From Paenalicyclobacillus ferrooxydans (GTDB taxonomy: Bacteria > Bacillota > Bacilli > Alicyclobacillales > Alicyclobacillaceae): 35,738 bases of DNA. The translations under genes were made by a program, and so were the position numbers. Below the pieces are notes generated by a model, which was given only the letters and a program-made list of their open reading frames with translations, had not been told where the DNA came from and ran no database searches. Positions 29,723 to 35,738 of the stretch are shown piece by piece; the first letter of the stretch is position 1, and each line of letters opens with the position of its first letter. The DNA lies in assembly GCF_001399675.1 (NCBI RefSeq), contig NZ_LJCO01000075.1, positions 1 to 35,738 of the forward strand, given 5' to 3'.

Positions 29723-31004
29723 AACGCTTGAAAAGCTTGAAAAGATGTCAAACGTGAACATGTCATCTCAAAAACAACAAGAGATTTGGGACAACATCGA
29801 AAAGGAGATCGACGATATGAAACCCGTACGAGTAAAACGTTATTCCAGTGTGTGGGGAACAGGTGCAGCAGCAGTTGCCGCAGTTGCAGTTCTTGCAGGA
29901 GGGATTTACACTTTTACGAACCATGGAAGTTCAACAACAACGATTCATCCAGGATCTACAACTGCGACCAACAATACTGGAACGACGACACAGAGAAGTA
30001 CATTCCCTTCGACGACAAGCATTCAGACAATTGCTATCTCGTCCGATAGTGCAGACCAAGCTTTATGGACGACACAGGACCCGAAGAGCGTTATCAACCA
30101 GGTGATACCTTGGCTTGATAGTTCGAAACCATACACGGGACAAATTCCGGCATCTCAGGAACAGGGCGTCACCAACGCATATGTGGGTCCCGCAAAGCTG
30201 CACCTGAAAACCTCAAATCAGGACATTACGATATATCCAGCTTTCTATCGCGTTAAGGGTTCGAACGGAACATTTCAGGATAAATACGTCCAGAACGTGG
30301 TGGTATACGACAATGGTCAGCACGCTGTGTATCTGGCATCGCCTCAATTGTACACGTGGCTCAAAGCAGACCAATGGAAAACAGAGTTTGCGCCGTCAGC
30401 ATCCATACCGTCTTCGAGTTACTCGTCTACTCAGCTTGCAAATATGACCGCAACGCAGCTTGCTGATTACAGCAAAAAACATCCACACAATCCGCTTCCT
30501 TTTGCCAGCAAGGATATTACGCGCAACGTTCCGAAGCAGCTCTTACTTGCAAGCAATCCGAAGTCAGGTTCGATGTTCGGAGCCATCATTAACGTCTCTG
30601 CGATTACCAATGGCGCAAATCACAGTGTGCCAAATATACAGTACAAGGCAGACGAATTCCAGGTCATTGACCACTGGACTGGCTCGATCAATGGTAAAGG
30701 ATTTGAGGTAGAAGTCGATAAGAAGAAAGACGGATCGGCTTACATTGTCGGTGTTGCCAACGGACCCATTGAACACGCCTACAGTTTTAGCAAACAGCCG
30801 TATATTACGAACTTCACCGGCAGTTACATGGTGTTTGCCACACCGTCTCCAGCGAATGGGAATCCATACTTTGCGATCAATTTGACTACGGGCAAAGTCG
30901 TCCAGAATGCAATGGATCTGTCGCAGTATTGGGAGACGATGGGCGGATATAGCGGTTCGATTGTGGGGTTGTCCAAGTCATACAGTTCTTTGCCGAGCCA
31001 CTGA
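29706..31004 (+). CDS. Anti-sigma factor with large extracytoplasmic domain
   Basis: A 432-residue single-pass membrane protein. Residues 1-50 form a short cytosolic helix region (EKLEKMSNVNMSSQKQQEIW, then NIEKEIDDM) placed to bind the sigma factor; residues about 52-71 are the membrane segment (GAAAVAAVAVLAGGIYTF). A Thr/Ser-rich linker to about 110 leads into a 320-residue outer domain with no recognised signature. It overlaps the sigma gene by 17 bases, the standard sigma/anti-sigma arrangement. No zinc-binding HxxxCxxC motif is visible in the cytosolic part. The GAGGTG upstream fits the ATG. A terminator follows. Confidence 0.85.
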   Translation: MKSERETLEKLEKMSNVNMSSQKQQEIWDNIEKEIDDMKPVRVKRYSSVWGTGAAAVAAVAVLAGGIYTFTNHGSSTTTIHPGSTTATNNTGTTTQRSTFPSTTSIQTIAISSDSADQALWTTQDPKSVINQVIPWLDSSKPYTGQIPASQEQGVTNAYVGPAKLHLKTSNQDITIYPAFYRVKGSNGTFQDKYVQNVVVYDNGQHAVYLASPQLYTWLKADQWKTEFAPSASIPSSSYSSTQLANMTATQLADYSKKHPHNPLPFASKDITRNVPKQLLLASNPKSGSMFGAIINVSAITNGANHSVPNIQYKADEFQVIDHWTGSINGKGFEVEVDKKKDGSAYIVGVANGPIEHAYSFSKQPYITNFTGSYMVFATPSPANGNPYFAINLTTGKVVQNAMDLSQYWETMGGYSGSIVGLSKSYSSLPSH

Positions 31005-31068
31005 CTATATGTTGGATTCATGAGCCGTCGTTTGGAACTGTCTGATTTATAACGCCATGTGCATTGCT

Positions 31069-31111
31069 GAACCACCCCCAAAATACTGGTTGGTGACCAT
31101 GGGGGTGGTTC
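31069..31111 (+). terminator. Terminator of the sigma/anti-sigma operon
   Basis: GAACCACCCCC (31069-31079) and GGGGGTGGTTC (31101-31111) form a perfect 11-bp stem with a 21-base loop, followed by GTGTTTTC. Confidence 0.75.
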
Positions 31112-31178
31112 GTGTTTTCTGGAGATTTCTTCTGTCGTTAACGGGGGCTTTAGCGCAACAAGCAAGATTCTGGCTTTG

Positions 31179-31226
31179 TGCATATTTATACACTAACAAG
31201 ACCGGCCATGCATACAAACAGAGCAG
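31179..31226 (+). repeat. Degenerate cassette-type site
   Basis: Left box TGCATATTTAT (31179-31189) is a good match, 31-bp spacer, right box GAGCAG (31221-31226) has one change. I see no strong stem. It may mark an old array boundary. Confidence 0.35.
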
Positions 31227-31982
31227 TGTTACAAAGCATCTAGGTTGTCGGATCGCACGGAATAAGGTGTCAAGATTAAAACTTAGTCATAGTCCACACC
31301 ATGAAATTGCAGTTCTCAAATAAGGTCATAATGTAGTTCAATAGAGGTGCTTTTTGTCTGAATATTTTATCTATACCTTCATGGTGGTTGCAGCTTAGGC
31401 CCAGATAACAGATGTACACATGGGTTTCGACCTTGCTGTGCAAAAACAGCCAGTGAATACGACTCAATATGGTCCACTGTTTGATGAAGGTCCTGTTACA
31501 TGAGACTCACCGCATGGGGGCGTTCTCAGGGTCCTGAATCAAAACGTCCAATCCGGCGGTACTACCACTGGTCGCCGATGCAAGTGGAAGCAAGGTGCGG
31601 GAGGTCATTGCTGCAATACCTTTAAGAGGGACACTTTCGAGTACCCGACTAGCCATGGGGCCGACTGCTTAACATTCAAATGCAAAGATGAACAGCTCAT
31701 ACATGGACAATCATTGATGGAGATAATGGCTGATTTTATGTTGAAGATTTGGTGTGGTGAGTCAAGACTCAATTGAGTCCGGCTCAATTCAAAAAACCAT
31801 CGGAATCAATGCTTCAACGTGTTAACATGAAGTTGTAGCTACTGTGTCCAGATTTTTGCGCTAGGTAAACCGTTTCTTTGTGAACGAATTTCATTGGAAA
31901 CCAAAACAATACACTGTGGTCGAGACTCCTGATTAGAGAGTGGAACTCTCTACTACCAAACCATATAAGGGGGCGGCGGGTG
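31227..31982. other. 750-base gap without a convincing gene
   Basis: A short plus frame near 31412-31503 (MGFDLAVQKQPVNTTQYGPL, then FDEGPVT and stop) and a second short piece near 31555-31600 look like protein debris, but I cannot assign them. GAGAGT-GGA-ACTCTC (31936-31950) is a small palindrome before the ZapA-like gene. No promoter is clear. Confidence 0.35.
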
Positions 31983-32795
31983 ATGGCAGATGACTCGATA
32001 CAAAAGATTCGAGTGACAATTCGAGGGATGGAGTACACACTGCGCGGCCAAGCTTCAGAGATGCATTTGCGTACTGTGGCTCGATCCGTTGATAGACTAA
32101 TGGAGCAAATTGCACCTGCCAACCCTCTCTTGGACGAGCGGAGGATTGCCGTGTTAGCTGCGGCAAACGTCTTTGACGAGTTGCTTCGTTTGAGGGATGC
32201 TCACAGCAAGTTGCAGGCGGAGTACCAAAACTTGAGGGGAGACCACCAGAACCTGCAGGATACGTATCAAGGGTTGCAGGACGATCATCGCAATTTGGAG
32301 ATTGAGCATAGAGACCTGGTGGCCGAACATCACAGCTTACAGGCCGAATATCATACACTGCGTGCATGGCATCAGACCTTACAGGCTGGGCAGCAAGACT
32401 TGGCGGCTAAATATCATGATTTGGAAGTGGAACATCAGCGTTTGCAGGATCAGTACAGAGAGTTTCAGAATGAGCGTGACAACTTGCAGACCCTGCAGTA
32501 TGACCTTGAGGCTAAGTTTCGGGAGTTAGAGGCTGAACATCGGGACCTACAAGTCGTAAACCGCCATTTGCATGACAGATACCGTGACCTGGAAGACGAA
32601 TACTTGGGGCTGAAAGACACGTACCGCAAGTTGGAAGATGCGAACCACGCTCTGCGGACAGAGTGTCGGGAATCTGAGACTGAATACCAGAACTTAAAGG
32701 CTGTGTATCGAGAATTGCAAGGGAAGCATCGCGTTTTGCAGTCTGAGTACGATGATCTGTTAGAGTTGCTCGACGAAGAGACGAGGATATCGTGA
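31983..32795 (+). CDS. ZapA-domain protein with a long heptad coiled coil
   Basis: A 270-residue protein. Residues 1-75 match ZapA, the FtsZ-ring stabiliser: IRVTIRGMEYTLRGQASEMH, then VARSVDRLMEQIA and RIAVLAAANVFDELLRLRD. A typical ZapA is 85-110 residues. Here residues 77-258 are 26 consecutive heptads, nearly all starting with Leu and with Tyr or His at position five (LQAEYQN, LRGDHQN, LQDTYQG and so on), without a break or insertion. This predicts a rod of roughly 25 nm. ATG 31983 follows AAGGGGGCGG. It probably binds FtsZ at midcell and bridges to something else, or acts as a spacer; this is inference. Confidence 0.85.
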   Translation: MADDSIQKIRVTIRGMEYTLRGQASEMHLRTVARSVDRLMEQIAPANPLLDERRIAVLAAANVFDELLRLRDAHSKLQAEYQNLRGDHQNLQDTYQGLQDDHRNLEIEHRDLVAEHHSLQAEYHTLRAWHQTLQAGQQDLAAKYHDLEVEHQRLQDQYREFQNERDNLQTLQYDLEAKFRELEAEHRDLQVVNRHLHDRYRDLEDEYLGLKDTYRKLEDANHALRTECRESETEYQNLKAVYRELQGKHRVLQSEYDDLLELLDEETRIS

Positions 32796-33109
32796 AAAAC
32801 GGGTGCGGGAATGGGCACGTCAACAAACAGTGTTCTGTGATTGCGCCAGGCTGGTTGTTTAATCCACTGATGTTGATAACCCGCCGTATCATTCCCGTTG
32901 CTAAAAGTCGCAAGTGTTCTGTTGACCCATGTCTTGTATTCATTTACATAAATCGTATCCAGGTACAGACCATTATGATGGTATAAACATGTAGTTCCCA
33001 CTACAATTTTCATTCACACAATGTTCTGTGCTCCGTCCTGTGTTGAGAGCGTAGAACACAGATAAGATACACTGAGACAAGAGATAGACCTCAACGTGGA
33101 GGTGGGTTC
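32796..33109. other. Intergenic region
   Basis: About 310 bases. TGTTCTGTG near 33021 and AGAACACAG near 33053 form an imperfect inverted repeat of possible regulatory use before the DUF1697 gene. Nothing else is seen. Confidence 0.3.
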
Positions 33110-33670
33110 ATGACAATTTACGTTGCACTCTTACGGGGTATCAACGTAGGGGGTCACAACAAAGTTGCGATGACAGAGTTGAGGAACATGTTTCAGTCGA
33201 TGGGATTTAGCCGAGTGCAAACTTACATTCAAAGCGGTAATGTGCTATTTGAATCGGAAGATAATGCAGAATCTCTTCGTCAGCGCTTAGAGCAGGAAAT
33301 CGAGAAGCGCTTCTCTATATCACTTACTGTTATATTAAGGACTGCACACGAACTGGAAGGCATCGTGACGAACTGCCCAGTCTCGGAGACAATGCGCCAA
33401 GAAGCTGCGGCTTCTAGTGAGGCAGAGACCTTTTACGTATCCTTTTTACTTGAATCGCCATCATCTGAAACAATCGAACGACTGATGTCCTCAATCTCTA
33501 AATTTGACGAGTATTGGATTCATGACAAAGATGTCTATTTGTTACTTCGTGGAGGCGTGCGGAACTCTCGGCTTGCGAACCAGTTTGCTCGATTAAGGGT
33601 ACCTTCAACAATGCGTAATTGGGGAACCGTCAATAAGCTCAACGACTTAGCCAAAGCCATGGAGGAGTGA
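33110..33670 (+). CDS. DUF1697 family protein
   Basis: A 186-residue cytosolic protein, the normal length for DUF1697. The start YVALLRGINVGGHNKVAM is the family signature, followed by LRNMFQSMGFSRVQTYIQSG, then NVLF and, at the C-terminus, RNWGTVNKLNDLA. The family is widespread and has no proven function. GGAGGTGGG lies shortly before the ATG. It has no partner gene; neighbours on both sides are separated by gaps. Confidence 0.92.
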   Translation: MTIYVALLRGINVGGHNKVAMTELRNMFQSMGFSRVQTYIQSGNVLFESEDNAESLRQRLEQEIEKRFSISLTVILRTAHELEGIVTNCPVSETMRQEAAASSEAETFYVSFLLESPSSETIERLMSSISKFDEYWIHDKDVYLLLRGGVRNSRLANQFARLRVPSTMRNWGTVNKLNDLAKAMEE

Positions 33671-33849
33671 TAGAGGAACCCTACAGTGATTTTGTGAACC
33701 CAGGAGTAACAATATATGAAGAAGTCAATGGGTCTGTGGTATGAACGGCGTCGACAGGAGAGAAGGCGTAACCGAAAGAGCAGGTGGTGTAGCCTGCACC
33801 CATGAATGTCCATGAAGATTGAGGCAAGTTTTTCAAGCCGGAAGAAAGA

Positions 33850-34314
33850 TCATGTTTCGACCCGAGCTACACCAAGCGCTAAGTAGTGCCATAAAATGTC
33901 TTCGACCGAGTCGGCTTGTTTGTTGTCACACTCAACGATTAAGATAACTTGGGGGTTTTTGCCCTTTAGGAGGCGGCTGCGTTTTTTGACAACTCTAGTG
34001 ATGAATAAATCGATTAAGAACCCGAGTAAAAAGCCGCTGGTTGCACCAATGAGGCCCCAATAAATGGGTCCCCATTGGAGTGAGAATCCTATACTGGCTC
34101 CGATAACGGCGAAGGCGGTTGCAATTGCCGCACCTGTACTGAACAGGGATACTCCATCTGAGTGATGCAGGGTATCGAGTAATCTCCGATCTACCGTGCG
34201 ATTGTTTAAGGGGACAGCAAAGATGTTTTGCTTCTGGATTCCATTTATTTCTAGGGCGCTGATTGCCAATTCGAGCCTCACGGAGTGTTCGAATGTAGAC
34301 ATAACTTGGATCAT
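33850..34314 (-). CDS. Membrane protein, second gene of a pair
   Basis: A 154-residue protein with a soluble N-terminal part (STFEHSVRLELAISALEING, then FAVPLNNR) and two adjacent membrane segments at about 60-100 (AIATAFAVIGASIGFSL; GLIGATSGFLLGFLIDLFIT), then a basic stretch VVKKRSRLLKGKN and a soluble end. The layout, with a central glycine-rich hairpin in the membrane, resembles general stress proteins of the GsiB/YhdL type only loosely; I do not assign a family. It overlaps the preceding gene by four bases and is probably translationally coupled. Confidence 0.75.
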   Translation of the reverse strand: MIQVMSTFEHSVRLELAISALEINGIQKQNIFAVPLNNRTVDRRLLDTLHHSDGVSLFSTGAAIATAFAVIGASIGFSLQWGPIYWGLIGATSGFLLGFLIDLFITRVVKKRSRLLKGKNPQVILIVECDNKQADSVEDILWHYLALGVARVET

Positions 34315-35111
34315 CGACCGACCACTTTTCCTTTTTTAATCCTGAAGCTTCTGCTCTGGTAGTTTTTCCTCAGAAAATTTCTCTGCTCGGATTCATAGAG
34401 TTTGTTGTTTTCAACCGTATTTATATAGGAATCATACACAGCAAATCCCCACACAGAAGGCATAAATAAAAGCCATTCTGCGTTGAGCACCTCCGTTGAC
34501 ATGTGGATGTCACCTAGGAATAAAAACTGGACCGCTTCAAGCAATCGTGACTTATACAAAAAGACGATCGCCCATACAAGTGAGAAGAACGCGGTTAAGA
34601 TGCGATGAATATGTAACTGTCCGAGTCCAGGCATGAAGAGGGACCAGATAACTGACATCACAGGGTTTCTTCTATCCAAATAGTTGATTTCGGTAGCACC
34701 CACGGTGTAAGTGTTAAACGGTGCGTTTTCCCTCTCTGCCAGCAAATGTACATTGTTCATGTCGATACACGTTCTGTAGCTGTCCCAGATTCCGAATATG
34801 AAAACCGGGATGTACATTAACATCCATCGGGGGTGTAGATCCGCTTTCGCAACTTCAGGCTTCCCTTGAAAGGAGTCGATCATCGCCGCATTGAGATTCG
34901 CTTGGACATTGACAACAACTTCCCAGATGAACAGGGTGTATCCTCGCAAATATTTACTTAACAGCAGATGACCAAAACCCGGGAAGGCCGCAGACCACCA
35001 GGCAATAATGTAGGGGTTGCGCAAATGTAGTTGTGTTGTGCCAAGTATGCTCACGTGTGCTTTGTAACGCCGATGTTGATTTGTTAGGTTTGCAAAATTG
35101 TCCACAGACAC
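34311..35111 (-). CDS. Multi-pass membrane protein, first gene of a pair
   Basis: A 266-residue protein starting at GTG with a weak AAAGG upstream. It contains two related halves: YIIAWWSAAFPGFGHLLLSK, then GYTLFIWEVVVNV in the first, and NPVMSVIWSLFMPGLGQLHI, then LTAFFSLVWAIVFLY in the second. Each half has a W-(S)-x-x-x-PG-x-G-(H/Q)-L motif followed by a membrane helix, and each ends with a WDSYRT or YDSYIN motif. The repeat of PGxG(H/Q) is the TM2-like motif seen in small membrane proteins of many bacteria. The last 30 residues are basic. Function unknown; it is co-transcribed with the 154-residue membrane protein. Confidence 0.8.
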   Translation of the reverse strand: MSVDNFANLTNQHRRYKAHVSILGTTQLHLRNPYIIAWWSAAFPGFGHLLLSKYLRGYTLFIWEVVVNVQANLNAAMIDSFQGKPEVAKADLHPRWMLMYIPVFIFGIWDSYRTCIDMNNVHLLAERENAPFNTYTVGATEINYLDRRNPVMSVIWSLFMPGLGQLHIHRILTAFFSLVWAIVFLYKSRLLEAVQFLFLGDIHMSTEVLNAEWLLFMPSVWGFAVYDSYINTVENNKLYESEQRNFLRKNYQSRSFRIKKGKVVGR

Positions 35112-35327
35112 CAGACCTTTGATGCGGATTTGTCAAAGATATTGTTGTCATTTCGACGTGCAATATCCGAAGTATGCGAATGACAGGTTTGTTGTGTTCT
35201 CTTGGTTCGCTATCACTGAACGTTCACACAGTAAAGCCGCGGCGCGAACTGCTGGAGCGTAGAGAACGGCAGCGGGAGTCCTCTGTATTTTGGACTGCAT
35301 GACAGGTCTAACAAGGAGGGGAGTAGT

Positions 35328-35627
35328 TTGGATTATGAAAAATTGGTATGTGCAGACGGCACATTAAATTATGCAGAGTGTTTCAAAGCAGAGTGCTTGA
35401 ATCCATTTCAGAATCGAAACAAACCAGTATCGTATCGCGTGTTTATTGATGAAACAAATACGATCATTTTTAAATCGTTTGCTGCAAAAGAAAGTCTTGC
35501 GCAGGAACTCTGCGTTGAAAGTAATTTGGCAACTGATGTCCTGTTGGACAATCCAAGTTGTGATTTCACGACAGAAACATCCCCAGAAATCCGCAACACA
35601 GTACTGGAACTCTCCCTCGTGGAATAA
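35328..35627 (+). CDS. Small soluble protein of unknown function
   Basis: A 99-residue acidic protein. AAGGAGGG lies seven bases before TTG 35328, so the start is well supported in spite of the rare codon. The sequence (LVCADGTLNYAECFKAECLN, then YRVFIDETNTIIFKSFAAKE) has three Cys residues in the first half but no zinc-ribbon spacing. No family is recognised. The remaining 110 bases of the window show nothing. Confidence 0.7.
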   Translation: MDYEKLVCADGTLNYAECFKAECLNPFQNRNKPVSYRVFIDETNTIIFKSFAAKESLAQELCVESNLATDVLLDNPSCDFTTETSPEIRNTVLELSLVE

Positions 35628-35738
35628 GGTTTTTCTCACGAATGCTCGCTCATTCGCAGGATTTCATTGTCCTGTTCAAGTAGGATTAAGAAGGAACGGT
35701 TAATTAGGCTAAACTCTAGGCGTTTGAGGGCATGTGGG

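Overview
The window looks like a chromosomal segment of a spore-forming member of the Bacillota, probably Alicyclobacillaceae or a close relative. This is inferred from gene families (DUF3231, CBO0543-type membrane proteins, a ZapA-like protein, a SigW-type ECF sigma factor with its promoter), strong AGGAGG ribosome binding sites, frequent GTG/TTG starts and moderate GC. No rRNA, tRNA or CRISPR array is visible.

The main result is an integron-like gene cassette array. From 15.7 to 27.9 kb, most genes or co-translated gene pairs sit in units bounded by a bipartite site: a left box close to TGYATRAANAT, a spacer usually of 33-35 bp that can form an imperfect, often bulged hairpin of unconserved sequence, and a right box GGGCAG. 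Two cassettes occur twice (815 bp twice, 738 bp twice). In every case the homology begins and ends at GGGCAG, so exchange happens at that box. This resembles integron attC sites (structure conserved, sequence not), but the boxes are not the integron boxes and the only recombinase present is a 280-residue XerC/D-like tyrosine recombinase (17860-18702) without a visible IntI-type insertion. A remnant of a second copy of this recombinase, with the same 3' hairpin and site, lies at 1574-1785. Related or eroded sites at 512, 672, 1732, 2861, 5096, 8656 and 31179 suggest that the array once covered more of the window.

Layout. 0-6.3 kb: decayed cassettes, with fragments of HIT, recombinase, GNAT, enoyl-CoA hydratase, MerR and YCII genes among intact genes (secreted repeat protein, PP-loop ATPase, SDR, lipoprotein, nucleotidyltransferase, small membrane protein). 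6.6-11.4 kb: aldo/keto reductase, a DUF6624-like protein, Nudix hydrolase, asparagine synthetase. 11.7-15.6 kb: two membrane proteins, two exported proteins, a broken exported protein, a VOC fragment and a small membrane protein. 15.7-19.7 kb: membrane-protein cassette, a retropepsin pair broken by an amber codon, UPF0158, the recombinase and a Doc/AbrB toxin-antitoxin cassette. 19.7-27.9 kb: ten consecutive cassettes (exported protein; histidine phosphatase; TIM-barrel protein; empty; small protein + retropepsin; APH-like kinase; 200-aa orphan; second retropepsin pair; second orphan; DUF3231). 28-35.7 kb: polysaccharide deacetylase, ECF sigma/anti-sigma operon, ZapA with a 26-heptad coiled coil, DUF1697, two membrane proteins and an orphan.

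The cassette genes are functionally unrelated, as expected for an acquisition array. Several have their own ribosome binding site and some a plausible promoter. The toxin-antitoxin unit next to the recombinase could stabilise the array, as such cassettes do in large integrons.
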